DNA of 64,000 bases from CBDFHF01 sp965247565 (lineage in GTDB: Bacteria; Pseudomonadota; Gammaproteobacteria; Methylococcales; Methylomonadaceae): NCBI GenBank assembly GCA_965247565.1, contig CBDFHF010000001.1:372001-436000 (forward strand), given 5' to 3'. This document shows positions 26,953 through 36,850 of the stretch, piece after piece. The notes under the pieces are model-generated. The model was not told the origin of the DNA, made no database searches, and saw only the letters and a program-made list of their open reading frames with translations. The stretch's first letter is position 1; every line of letters begins with the position of its first letter. Made by a program: the position numbers and the translations under genes.

Positions 26953-29267
26953 TGTCCGGTAAAGCCATACGAGTACGTGGTATTGTTCAAGGTGTTGGCT
27001 TTCGTCCGACTATCTGGCATCTTGCCCAACAGTATCGATTAAGTGGCGAAGTATGGAATGATGGCGAAGGCGTGATGATTCATGCCTATGGCAGCGATGA
27101 CGACCTGACTGCTTTTATCCAAGAAATCCCCTTGCACCTGCCGCCACTGGCCAGGCTAGATAGCCTTGAGGTGCAAGCACTGGACAGCCAACCAGCCACT
27201 CACGAACTCCGTATCATCGCCAGCAAAAACAATGGTATACAAACGCCTATTGCCGCCGATGCCGCCACTTGCCCTGATTGTCTCGCCGATATTGCCGATC
27301 CAAATAATCGCCGCTACGGTTACCCCTTTACCAATTGCACACACTGTGGGCCGCGTTTGTCGATTATTAAACAATTGCCGTATGACCGCTGTCACTCCAG
27401 TATGGCGGAGTTTACGATGTGTCCGCAATGCCAGCAAGAATACGACAATCCCGCCGACCGTCGCTTCCATGCTCAAACGAATTGTTGCCCCGATTGCGGT
27501 CCCAAAGTATGGATGGAGGATAATAATGGACAAGCACAGGATAGCGTCGATCCGATTCAACAAGCCGCCGAATTAATCCGCAAAGGCTACATTGTTGCCA
27601 TCAAAGGGCTGGGCGGTTTTCATCTAGCCTGTGATGCAAGTAATGCTGACGCCGTCAATAAGTTACGCACCCGCAAACGCCGCTACGCCAAACCGTTTGC
27701 ATTAATGGCTAAAAATATCGACCTAATTACTCAATATGCCCGCGTCGATGTTCTGGAAATTCAAGCCTTACAAGACAAAGCTGCGCCCATTGTACTGTTG
27801 ACAGCGCAGGGTAGGGGGGTTGCGGCCGAAGTAGCACCAGGGGATGACAAGCTTGGCTTTATGTTGCCCTATACGCCGCTGCATAGCTTATTGTTAAAAG
27901 ATTTGGATACGCCTATCGTGCTGACATCGGGTAATATCTGTGACGAACCGCAATGTATCAACAATGATGATGCGCGACTAAAGCTGGCTGATATTGCAGA
28001 TTATTTACTGTTGCATAATCGGGCTATCGTCAATCGTCTGGATGATTCCGTTATACGCAAGATGGCAGGTGAAATGCGATTGTTGCGCAGGGCGCGCGGT
28101 TTTAGCCCGGAAGCGCTACTATTGCCGCCCGATTTTGCACAAGCGGCCAATATTCTGGCGATGGGTGCGGAGCTTAAAAACAGTTTTTGCCTGTTAAAAA
28201 ATGGCCAGGCCATTGTCTCCCAGCATATCGGCGATCTGGAAAATGTAGCGGTGCAGCAGGATTACCGCACTGCAATAGGCCTATACCAACAACTGTACGA
28301 TTTTAAACCCGACTGCATTGCGGTTGATCAGCATCCCGGATATTTATCTACCCAATACGGACAAAGCCTTGCTAAAACTCATGGCATTGAACTCATCCCG
28401 GTGCAACATCATCACGCCCATTTGGCCTCCTGTTTGGCGGAACAGGGTATTGGCTTAGATGCCCCGCCCGTTTTAGCCGTTATCTTTGATGGTTTAGGCT
28501 TGGGTGATAAAGGCGAGTTGTGGGGCGGGGAGTTTCTGCTGGGTAATTACAAAGGCTTTAATCGACTCGGGCATTTCCAAAGTATTGCTTTACCCGGTGG
28601 CACGAAAGCCATGCTGGAGCCTTGGCGCAATACCTATGCCCAATTGCGGAATTATTTTGATTGGCCAAGCTTACAGCACGACTTTGCCGATTTGGACATC
28701 ATTAAGCTGCTGGCAAGCAAACCACTAGCAACGTTGGATGTAATGATCAGTAAAAATTTAAATGCACCGCCTTCCAGTTCCTGCGGTCGCTGGTTTGACG
28801 CTTTTGCGGCTGCGCTCGGTTTGCATCCGGAACACGTCAACTATGAAGGCCAGGCGGCGATTGCTTTGGAAATCCTGGCCACATCGACGTTTGCCAATGA
28901 ACAAGCCTATCCGCAAGCCTGCTCAATTGATGTTAACGGTGATTTATCGATAGTAAGCTGGCAAGGTTTATGGCTCGCCGTGTTAACCGATCTTAAGCGC
29001 GGCACGGACACAGCCCGGATTGCTGCTCGTATTCACCAAAGCCTGATCGATGCGACCCTTGAGTTATTGCTCGAATTCAGTCAACTATCTGGGACAGATA
29101 GCATCGTCCTCAGTGGCGGTGTTTTCCAAAACCGGCTATTCCTGGAAGGTTTGTCTCAGAAATTGCAGCGGCAGGGTAAAGCTGTACTTGTTCCTAGCCG
29201 CTATCTAATGAATGATGGCGGGTTGGCGCTAGGACAAGCTGCTATCGCAGCAGCGCAGAGTTATTGA
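26952..29267 (+). CDS. hypF: Carbamoyltransferase HypF
   Basis: 771 residues, normal for HypF. Domains in order: acylphosphatase-like (IRVRGIVQGVGFRPTIWHLA), two zinc-finger units (CPDCLADIADPNNRRYG, CTHCGPRL, CPQCQQEYDNP, CCPDCGP), a YrdC-like domain (KGLGGFHLACDA, LPYTPLHSLL), and a Kae1-like domain with the metal-binding HHHAHLASC. It uses carbamoyl phosphate and ATP to carbamoylate HypE. It ends the operon; having all of hypA-F here makes the locus self-sufficient for maturation. Confidence 0.95.
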   Translation: MSGKAIRVRGIVQGVGFRPTIWHLAQQYRLSGEVWNDGEGVMIHAYGSDDDLTAFIQEIPLHLPPLARLDSLEVQALDSQPATHELRIIASKNNGIQTPIAADAATCPDCLADIADPNNRRYGYPFTNCTHCGPRLSIIKQLPYDRCHSSMAEFTMCPQCQQEYDNPADRRFHAQTNCCPDCGPKVWMEDNNGQAQDSVDPIQQAAELIRKGYIVAIKGLGGFHLACDASNADAVNKLRTRKRRYAKPFALMAKNIDLITQYARVDVLEIQALQDKAAPIVLLTAQGRGVAAEVAPGDDKLGFMLPYTPLHSLLLKDLDTPIVLTSGNICDEPQCINNDDARLKLADIADYLLLHNRAIVNRLDDSVIRKMAGEMRLLRRARGFSPEALLLPPDFAQAANILAMGAELKNSFCLLKNGQAIVSQHIGDLENVAVQQDYRTAIGLYQQLYDFKPDCIAVDQHPGYLSTQYGQSLAKTHGIELIPVQHHHAHLASCLAEQGIGLDAPPVLAVIFDGLGLGDKGELWGGEFLLGNYKGFNRLGHFQSIALPGGTKAMLEPWRNTYAQLRNYFDWPSLQHDFADLDIIKLLASKPLATLDVMISKNLNAPPSSSCGRWFDAFAAALGLHPEHVNYEGQAAIALEILATSTFANEQAYPQACSIDVNGDLSIVSWQGLWLAVLTDLKRGTDTARIAARIHQSLIDATLELLLEFSQLSGTDSIVLSGGVFQNRLFLEGLSQKLQRQGKAVLVPSRYLMNDGGLALGQAAIAAAQSY

Positions 29268-29916
29268 CAACTGTTTGCGGGTTTTTACCCGGGAAATTTG
29301 TCTCAAGGCCTTTATATTTGTGGGTTTTCGACAGACACCCAAGAATAGGTTACAGTCCCAGCTTTCTGGAGTGTCAGTATGGCTGTAAATCAACGGTGGA
29401 AAGTTATTCTAAGTGAAGTATTGTTTACAGAAAAGAATCAAAGATGTATTGGTTTTTTTCGAATTATCTCAATTTATGACAGTATTTTATTGATTATTAT
29501 CTGTACATGTTTAGTTTGAAAATCCCCCATTAATTGATTAGCATACGGCGACAATAAAAGGAATGTATTTAGTTAGCACAGAGCATGCCCGTCTTAAATG
29601 ATGCACAGGTATTTTACTTTTTTAATAACCACAATAGTTTGCGTATCCTTTTTGGTTATTAGTATCGCTACACAGCTGCAACTATTGAATTTATTCGGTG
29701 CGATTGATTTTATGGCGCATCAAATCGGAAATTTACTTAGTTAACTCACTCATTCAAAGCTCCATGGAGACAATATTACTTCAACTGTGAATAAAAGGAG
29801 CTTGTGCGCTCCGTTTGTATTTAGCAGTAAGTCCATTTCGATTTTGCTTATGTCCTTTTGCCGATTCAAACCTCGTTTGATCCGCAAGCATTTCATCTAA
29901 ACCTCTAAGGAAACCT
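29268..29916. other. Intergenic region after the hydrogenase operon
   Basis: No convincing gene. Two very short plus-strand frames with membrane-like composition are present (29379-29519 and 29601-29744, the latter beginning MHRYFTFLITTIVCVSFLVI), but neither has a ribosome site, so I do not call them. The palindrome CCCGGG near 29289 is too small to be a clear terminator. Confidence 0.35.
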
Positions 29917-29950
29917 ATGAATTCCCTTTTAGATGCAGTGATCAATTTAG

Positions 29951-30706
29951 GGCATTGCTAAACTAATATAGATATTTCGTTATTCCATTTAGCCATAAAC
30001 AACTTAACAGAGTATTCCAGCATTTTTTGGCATTTGCTGTAGCATTTTGATTTGCGGCGCAGCCTGGCTAGGAAATGCCTGAATAAACTGTTATATCCTT
30101 CAACAGTATAGGTTTCAGCCTTTGATTGCGTGTGCCGACCCCTGGGGACAAAGGCCTCGTAAGGTTGCCAGTGATCCGTCATCACCTGCCCAACCGCCTC
30201 GCCCGCTATGGCTTGCCAGAGCTTTTCTCCCGTGACAGTCGCCCTGGAACCCAGTACGCAGCCGAGGAACCTTTTTTCATATCTATCAACAGCAATCCAT
30301 ATCCAGCAATAGTTTTTTTTGAGCCAACGTAACTGTGCATTTCGTCCAGCTCCACCACTTGGACGCCCCCGTCGCTTTTTATGGCATCGAGCTTTTCGCC
30401 AAACGACCTGATCCAATTCAAAATCGTGACATTGCTGAACCCTAGGACACGGCCAATAGACCTGAATCCGAGTCCTTCCAGGTAAAGCTCCAACGCTTGC
30501 CGCTTTACTGCTTTATCCCCAGCGCCGGAACGCTGTGCGACAGTATATCGATGGTTACAATCTTTGCATAAATAGCGCTGCCGACCGCTCGCCAAACCGT
30601 CTTTACAGCTCGGCCGCTTACCACATTTTGGACATTCCATAGCACCCTCCAGCGCATCTTTGAATAGCCAAAACTTATACAGTATCTATAATAATTTAGC
30701 AATACC
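29951..30706 (-). mobile_element. IS1-family insertion sequence A
   Basis: 756 bp with well-matched ends: left GGCATTGCTAAACTAATATA, right end inverted GGTATTGCTAAATTATTATA. The flanks are CAATTTAG (left) and TAATTTAG (right), an 8-bp target duplication with one mismatch. The length agrees with IS1 (about 770 bp). It sits inside the DUF2721 gene. Confidence 0.9.
29958..30640 (-). CDS. IS1-family transposase A (two frames joined by -1 frameshift)
   Basis: Frame 0 starts at 30640 with a zinc-binding N-terminus (MECPKCGKRPSCKDG, CKDCNHRY) and helix-turn-helix GLGFRSIGRVLGFSNVTILN. It reaches ELDEMHSYVGSKK. Continuing in the -1 frame gives NYCWIWIAVDRYEKRFLG and the catalytic end HTQSKAETYTVEGYNSLFRH. 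The switch coincides with a run of eight A on the coding strand (30313-30320), a classical IS1 slippery site. The full product would be about 227 residues. The second IS1-family element has the same arrangement, so this is programmed frameshifting, not damage. Confidence 0.85.
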
Positions 30707-31215
30707 TAATTTAGTAACTGGGTCTTTAGTACTTTTTTTCAAGTATTGGTATTTTTGTGTTGACATTGAATGCTCGTTATACTCAGGCGATAGGTCGAGC
30801 ACGAGAGATTTTTGACACCTTGAAAACCAGCTTAGAACCTGAAAAACTTGGAAATGAATTGAATGCGATGGTTTTGCGTTGTCATTTGCTGAAACGGAGT
30901 TTTGCATTGCTAATATGCAGTGCAATAAGTAGCGGCGTATTTTTGTTAGCCTCCATTTTTTCCCAATTTGTGGGGCATATAAGACCAGAAACATTAATAT
31001 TGTGAGACCTTTGCAAAACCCCTTGTACCAAAAATCAGCCCCAAACTACCCAATTTTTCCAAAAAATCGGTGAAATTTAGGCAATATAATTTAGAACATA
31101 TGGATTCTTGCGGCCATTTGGCCGCATTCACCCTTTAAATGGCAAAGCTTGCCTGTGTGGATTGCGTTTTAACGTACAACACAGGCAACCGTTTTAGGTT
31201 ATACGCCATGGCTTG

Positions 31216-32222
31216 CTATAGATGCCAAGCATGGGCTTTGGCTAACCCTTGGTCGCGCAGGATCTTGGAGCCAAACCAGCGTGCCTGGCTACCGAAGGTT
31301 CGCTCAACGACATAGCGCGCCTGGGTAATTAAGCTATTCCGTTGTTTTTGACGCTTACTGAGAGGCTTGTTTTTTACAGCCTTATCTTGGATGCCGTTTT
31401 TGAGGCGTCGCTCTTTAAAAGCCTGATTGTGTTTCCGGCTACAGTAAGCCTTGTCTCCATGCAATCTGGAACCCGCAGCAATCTTTGCTTTATCGATTAA
31501 ATCAACCAACGGTTTGCTATCATACCCAAAGGGCACAAGTGCTGGTTAGCTGGCGTGGTCTCGACCGCAATCACCAAACCATTATCATCGACTAGCGTGT
31601 GTTGCTTGTACCCAAACACCGACTTGCCCGCCTTTTTAACCCAGCGCGCATCGGTGTCTACGCCAGGCTGGTTGACTTCCACCACTTGCATGTGAGCTTG
31701 GGCATCCGATTCGTCATCGCGTTCTTCGCGGTCATTAACCACTTCGTAAGTGGGCCGAGTTTTGGGCTTGCGCGGGCTGTGGGTAATACTGGCATCAACA
31801 TGGTAACCGGTGGTAACGGTGACGTTATAGCCTTCGATTTGACGGTTGATCTGAACTAGTAGAGCATCCCACGCTCCCGCTTTAGTCAGTCGCGTTCTGA
31901 AACGGGACAATACAGAGTGATCGGGGACATCCTCTTCTAAAGACAAGTCCAAAAAGCGCATGACATGCAGGTTGCTGTTAGCCATGTCCTCAACCGATTC
32001 ATCACTTAAGCCACCGTTCCAGATACCGACCAGGAGCATCTTGAAAAGAAGCAAACCTGGATACGCCGGACGTCCCGTTACATCCGAGGCGGGTGCATAA
32101 TGCCGGCGTATAACCGCTTCAATTGCCTTCCAGTCAATCAGGTGATCGATTTGGTTAAGAAAGTTACTTTTGCGGGTACGGTGATTAACGTAAAAATCAG
32201 AAAAAGACATTAAAATACACAC
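31216..32222 (-). pseudogene. IS5-family transposase disrupted by a 17-bp insertion
   Basis: The frame from 32222 (MCILMSFSDFYVNHRTRKSN) runs well to VETTPANQH, with WNGGLSDESVEDMANSNLHV and YHVDASITHSPRKP as family blocks. It then meets a 17-bp insertion at 31523-31539 and goes out of frame. The correct frame resumes as DSKPLVDLIDKAKIAAGSRL, then HGDKAYCSRKHN and YVVERTFGS to a stop at 31216. Deleting the 17 bases restores a full DDE transposase of about 330 residues. As it stands the gene is inactive. Confidence 0.85.
31523..31539 (+). repeat. 17-bp dispersed insertion, site 1
   Basis: TACCCAAAGGGCACAAG inside the IS5-family transposase. Removing it leaves CAG CAT GAT AGC (QHDS) in frame. 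It differs by one base from the insertions at sites 2 and 3. Confidence 0.8.
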
Positions 32223-32293
32223 AAGCCATTGAATGATAAGTCTATTTTATCATAATACATTGGTTTGGTGTAGTGGTGCCGTGCAAAGGTCTC

Positions 32294-32496
32294 GGTACGG
32301 CTCAGCAGCAGAACTGGCAGAGCGCGGCTATATTGCTGTATATCCGGTATTGGGTTGGTGGAAAGAACGTGCAAATTTGGAGCGTTGGGGCAAACAGGCT
32401 CGCTACGCCTTAATTGTCAGCATTAAGACGACTGAGCTTGAAACGGATATTTACACCCCTGTAAAAAATATCATTTCAGTTCAGGCTGTTGTTTAA
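32294..32496 (+). pseudogene. C-terminal fragment of an S8-type (subtilisin-like) peptidase
   Basis: About 65 residues (AAELAERGYIAVYPVLGWWK, then RWGKQARYALIVSIKT and TDIYTPVKNII) run from the end of the IS5-family element to a stop. This block resembles the tail of large bacterial S8 peptidases in which an ARYALVVSI...DIYTPV segment follows the catalytic domain. The Asp/His/Ser triad would lie upstream and is lost. The family name is from memory and moderately sure. Confidence 0.45.
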
Positions 32497-32614
32497 AGTA
32501 GCATCCGTAAATTGACTAATGGGTCTATCAATAAACAAGCCGCCCTTTTTCCAGATGAGGAAGAATTCTTGCCTTCCATAGTGAAAAAACAGGAAAGCTC
32601 AAAAGATCTTATGC

Positions 32615-34352
32615 CTAAACCTCGGAAAACGCCTCGCTCACTACCTGCTGCCGCTGCTTTTCGTCGGTATTCAGATACAGAGAGGTGGTGCTGATATTGG
32701 CATGACCCAGCTCATCCCGGATATACTGTAAGGGCACTTGTTTGTCATTGGCCAGGTAACTGCCGTAACTGTGCCGCAGCCAATGAGTGGAAGCCTGCCG
32801 AAGTTTATTGACCAGGCGTTTGTCGGCCTGTTCATCGACTTCCAGGTGCATGAGCATGGTATCAAAAAAGGCCGATACGATTTTGTGCAGCCCGGCGGGG
32901 CTGAGATGCTTACGACCGGTCTTGTCGCGAAGACGGGGTATCAAGGGGGCCTGGTCAGGTAAAAAATCCAGGTGGGTCGGTAAGCCTCGGGCTTTGAGAT
33001 AGGCCTGTAATTCGTCGATCAAGATGGCGGGCAATGAAGTTTTGCGCTGTTTGCTGTTTTTACCGAGCACGTTTAAAAAATAGTGATCTACTGGCTCGCC
33101 CTCCAGGCATTCAATATCACCAAAACTGGCGGCAGCCAGTTCATGGATACGCAGTCCGGTGTGAAAGGCCAGTTTCAAGATAAACACCAAACGCCGATGG
33201 GCTAAATAATCAAGATTTTGTTGTTGGCTGAGGGTTTGGGCAAAACCCAAAATCAATTGCATCTGTTTTAAGGTAAAAGCGCGGTTCTGAGTCTGCACTC
33301 GGGTTTGGGCGAATTTAATCGAAGGAATATCTTCGAAATTGTTATGCTGCAAATACTGCTGTTTGACCAGCCAAGTCATGCAGGAGCTGATCACGGTTTT
33401 GGCAAAATTGATGCTTTTCGGTGATAACACGGGTGGCGGCGCGTGTGTTAGATCCGGGGTCGACGCTGCCTCTGATCGGGTTTTGGGCCGATACACAAAG
33501 GGTTTCCATTTACCGTAATTCTTATTCGCCGGTTCCGTGGTCACCCATTGCGTTTGTTCGGTGGTGAGGGTCTTTAAAAAGTGTACATACGCTTTGCAAT
33601 CATCGGTATTCAAAGAGGAGAGCGCTTTACCGCGTTCCAATACGGCCCATAGCAGCAAGCGTTCCAGTTCTTTCTTGTAGGCCTGGTAAGTTAACGCATT
33701 GCCGTCTTTTAAAGACAACCAGCTGTTAATGGCGGCCAGATCATGGTTAGCATCGATACGGCAGAGTTCCCGTGACCGATTACTGCCATGTTCCCCATTG
33801 AGTTCGTAAGGAATGAAGACGTGTTCCAGAGGGGCCACTTGTGCCAACGGTACGGGCAGGGCAGGTGGCTGCGGCTTTTGATTCAGCTGATAGCCCAACG
33901 GACTGGCATGGCTATCAAAGAAACGAGTCAGGGTGTTGAGATGGGGTTTGAGCCGATCAGGACAGGCACCGTCCTGGGCAAACACTGCTTCCAGATGATC
34001 GATCAGCTCCGATAAGGTGTTCACGCCCAGCGGCAAGGCCTCACAAACATTAAGCGGAAACCACTGACTGACCGCATGATCCAGGGCCGGCACAGGACAG
34101 GGCGCTGAATTGATTTAAGGCAGTGAGGGCACGTTGTTGCCAGGCTTCCGAGAGGCTGCGATCACCCAGCCAGCATTCGGCCTCCTCTGGGGTACCGTAA
34201 AAGCGGGCGGTCACCGCCAATTCCCGGCGCAGTGCTTTGATGCGTTGCCGTGCCGAAACCCGGTCATCAGACAGCTGGCTATCCAACTCTGCCCAGTCGA
34301 CATGGTAGATCCAGCTGCGTAATAAAATAATGTCGTCGAGGTTCATCCGCAC
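32615..34352 (-). pseudogene. Tyrosine recombinase/integrase with a one-base frameshift
   Basis: The N-terminal 90 residues (MRMNLDDIILLRSWIYHVDW to LTALNQFSAL) and the following 490 residues (PVPALDHAVSQWFPLNVCEA onward) lie in adjacent frames. Removing one base near 34097 joins them smoothly. The catalytic domain has the Arg in HTGLRIHELAA, HWLRHSYGS (His-x-x-Arg), the LGHANISTTSLY helix and the tyrosine of SLYLNTDEKQ, so the active-site set is complete. Such phage-type integrases promote site-specific recombination of mobile DNA. It lies in a block of broken genes, which suggests a degraded genomic island. The indel could be real or an assembly error. Confidence 0.8.
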
Positions 34353-34592
34353 ATGGTCAATGAAATGATGGTTTACTGCTTCCGCTAACCCGATTCAGAC
34401 AGCACGGCTTAGTGATGGGACACTCATCTAAATTTTTATGCTAAGGATCTGTATTTATCGTGTAAAACTGGATTATCGAATAGAACTCTTAATATTTACC
34501 TGTTTCGATATACTATCTAAATTAATCAAAAATGCACAATTAAAATCCTGAAACTCTGCCGGGGTTTGGATCTATAGAAATGGAGCGACCAG

Positions 34593-36596
34593 ATGATTCA
34601 GCTATTATATGAAATACCTTATTTTTTAGCCGCCAACTATTGTTCGAAGATTGCCTTTTCCAATCTAAACTGGTTTTTCAATGGTTCAACCCCAACAAGA
34701 TCCGTTCTTCACATTACCAATAAAGGGGTTGCACGCAATATTTTATGGGCCCTGTTTTTATCTATCGGTATGGTTTACGCGGAGTGTGGATACACGGATA
34801 ACACGACGCAGGGAAGTCGTGTATCCGGTACCGACAAAAACGATTACCTAGAAGGGACTTCAACGAGTGAAGTATTTGAAGGGTTGACTGGAAACGACAG
34901 AATAAACGGCAATGAGGGGATTGATACGGCTAGTTATGAACACGCTCCTCGAAAGGTGAATGTTAACTTAGCCAAAAACCTAGCGACCGGAGGTGACGGT
35001 AAAGACAAATTAGCAAATATTGAAAATGTTATTGGTTCGGAATTTGCCGATACCATGACGGGTAATGGCGCAGATAATGTGTTGTCTGGACTTGCCGGGA
35101 ACGATAAATTGCATGGGGGTGCCGGGAAGGATACGTTAACTGGAGGTATCGGTAAAGATGTGCTGACGGGTGGCAAGGGAGCCGATACTTTTCGATTTGA
35201 CACCCTGTCAAGTGCCGACAGAATTACCGATTTTTCCAAGGCACAGGGCGATTTAATCCACTTGGAGGCATCGGTTTTTACCGACCAAAACCTGGTCACT
35301 GTAAAAAAATTGGCGCTGGCCAAAAACGGGCAGCGCTTGATTTATGAAAAAAGCACCGGGCGCTTGTTTTACGATGCAGATGGTGCAGGTATCGGTTCTG
35401 CAGCGCAGTTAATAGCCACTTTAACTAGCAAACCTGCTTTGGATAATACATCAATACGACCTTGTGAATCTGGCTGTGGTAGCGACACAGGAAACGTTGA
35501 CGGGAATGGCGGAGGCGGATCAAATCCCGGTGGTGGCACGCCCTCACCCGCTTTCATCACTTATAAAAACGCCACACTACCAGGCCGGTTACTGGTTAAT
35601 TCTCCCTTGTATCCGGCGGAAGTTTTCAATCTAAAGGATGGCAGCCGAGTCGAGCTGCCACCATTACCTAAAAGCAATACCGATGATACCGTTGATTCGT
35701 GGGATATTAATCCCAGCAAAACCATACTGACTCGACTAAGCACAGCCACTTGGCGAAGAAACCCAATAGTTGGTTACTTTGACATTAACGCTTCTACCAA
35801 ACATAGCGAATTACTACTACCTGATGAATATATTGGCTATTCTGGAGTGCGCTTATCGGCGGATGGCCGTTATTTGTTGAGCTTTCATAATTATCAAGGC
35901 AGATACGATACTGATAGACTGTTGACGGTATTTGATGCCGCCACAGGGGCAGTTGTTGAAGAAGGTTCCAAGCTGGATGGTGAAGTTGTTACCGGTTTCC
36001 CGGCGGCTTGGGCACCCAATGGTGAATATGTGTACATGTTTGCCAATAAACTCTACGTAACAGCTCCGCTAAGTCCTTCCGTACGTCTAATAGCCACCTT
36101 AAATCTTCCGCCAACCGATAGTGATGGCCGTATACCTTCTGCCAACGTAGGCTCTATGGTTGTGAGTCCAGATGGTACAAAACTGGCTTTTACCTGGAAT
36201 GAATTTCGTAAATACGATCAAGATACTCATGTGTATGTGGTCAATATGGATGGTACTGGATTACATCGATTGACCGAAGTGCCGGATAAAACTTCACCGC
36301 TTAGTTTCCATTACACTTATCCGTCTTGGTCGCCGGACAGCAAGTGGGTGGCTTTGGTGCTTAATATGAGCGGTGTTGTTACCGCGCCAGTCTTTTTGGA
36401 CGATGGTGGTGCTTGGTATGTAGTGGGTACCACGGGGTGTGGAGGCAGTCCGGTCATGATATTGCCCCATACCGCCGAAAATGTGGCGATGAGCTGGCCC
36501 AGACTGGATGCGAATTATGCCGTAAAAGTGAAATCATCGGACGGTAATAATTCTTTAATATTAACCACCTGTAGTAGTATTCGCTGGTTGCCGTAA
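34593..36596 (+). CDS. Exported RTX-repeat protein with a C-terminal beta-propeller
   Basis: 667 residues. The ATG has GGAG 9 bases upstream. A long N-terminal region ends in a hydrophobic segment (NILWALFLSIGMVYAE), a plausible non-classical signal or anchor. Residues about 75-230 contain RTX calcium-binding nonapeptides (LSGLAGNDKLHGGAGKDTL, GGIGKDVLTGG) and a typical RTX end (GADTFRFDTLSSADRITDFS). A Gly/Pro-rich linker (GNGGGGSNPGGGTPSP) leads to a TolB/WD40-like propeller with SPDGTKLAFTWNE, SWSPDSKWVALVL and SADGRYLLSFHN blades. Several cysteines are present. RTX repeats are usually C-terminal in type I secreted proteins; here they are N-terminal. No secretion genes are adjacent. The substrate or partner is unknown. 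Confidence 0.75.
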   Translation: MIQLLYEIPYFLAANYCSKIAFSNLNWFFNGSTPTRSVLHITNKGVARNILWALFLSIGMVYAECGYTDNTTQGSRVSGTDKNDYLEGTSTSEVFEGLTGNDRINGNEGIDTASYEHAPRKVNVNLAKNLATGGDGKDKLANIENVIGSEFADTMTGNGADNVLSGLAGNDKLHGGAGKDTLTGGIGKDVLTGGKGADTFRFDTLSSADRITDFSKAQGDLIHLEASVFTDQNLVTVKKLALAKNGQRLIYEKSTGRLFYDADGAGIGSAAQLIATLTSKPALDNTSIRPCESGCGSDTGNVDGNGGGGSNPGGGTPSPAFITYKNATLPGRLLVNSPLYPAEVFNLKDGSRVELPPLPKSNTDDTVDSWDINPSKTILTRLSTATWRRNPIVGYFDINASTKHSELLLPDEYIGYSGVRLSADGRYLLSFHNYQGRYDTDRLLTVFDAATGAVVEEGSKLDGEVVTGFPAAWAPNGEYVYMFANKLYVTAPLSPSVRLIATLNLPPTDSDGRIPSANVGSMVVSPDGTKLAFTWNEFRKYDQDTHVYVVNMDGTGLHRLTEVPDKTSPLSFHYTYPSWSPDSKWVALVLNMSGVVTAPVFLDDGGAWYVVGTTGCGGSPVMILPHTAENVAMSWPRLDANYAVKVKSSDGNNSLILTTCSSIRWLP

Positions 36597-36850
36597 CCAG
36601 GTGCAAAACAGCATTCAACATTTACACGAATAGGCGCCGACTTTTCCAGTCCATAAAAGTTTGGATGCTAAAAATTCAATATGACGGCTATTTGTAACGG
36701 GTAACTCACAAAACTACTGCGTTCAGGTTCCTGCTTGGATTGGAAAATGCTGTGGTTTTTCGGTTAACTATTCACTCTAAATGCGGTATTGTGTGGTTGG
36801 CTCGGTCATTCGGGTCGGTTTTATTTTTTAACTTTATGGAGAAATTAAAA

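Larger units (their letters stand above)
29917..31005 (+). pseudogene. DUF2721-family membrane protein gene, broken by IS1-family element, a frameshift and an IS5-family element
   Basis: The first 11 codons (MNSLLDAVINL) follow a good AAGGAAA site. The IS1-family element at 29951-30706 then interrupts. Beyond it the frame reads VTGSLVLF, shifts by one base in a run of seven T near 30727-30733, and continues SSIGIFVLTLNARYTQAIGR, then REIFDTLKTSLEPEKL and a second hydrophobic segment (FALLICSAISSGVFLLASIF). The LTLNARY start and the two-helix layout fit DUF2721 proteins, whose role is unknown. The 3' end runs straight into the inverted repeat of the IS5-family element at 31004. Confidence 0.6.
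31004..32293 (-). mobile_element. IS5-family insertion sequence (second type)
   Basis: 1290 bp. The left end GAGACCTTTGCAAAA matches the inverted right end GAGACCTTTGCACGG over 12 bases. No target duplication is visible: the flanks are TTGT and GGTA. Unrelated broken genes lie on the two sides (DUF2721 left, S8 peptidase tail right), suggesting recombination between two copies or an adjacent deletion. It is a different element from the 1328-bp IS5-family copies. Confidence 0.8.

Noticed and set aside
30140..30156. CCCCTGGGGA in IS1-family transposase A as a short insert
   Set aside because: The second IS1-family transposase has the same number of residues here (VPRGRH against VPKELH), so nothing is inserted.
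32512..32694. 60-codon frame beginning MTNGSINKQAALFPDEEEF
   Set aside because: It runs into the reverse-strand recombinase gene and has no ribosome site. The first half may be a remnant of something but I cannot identify it.
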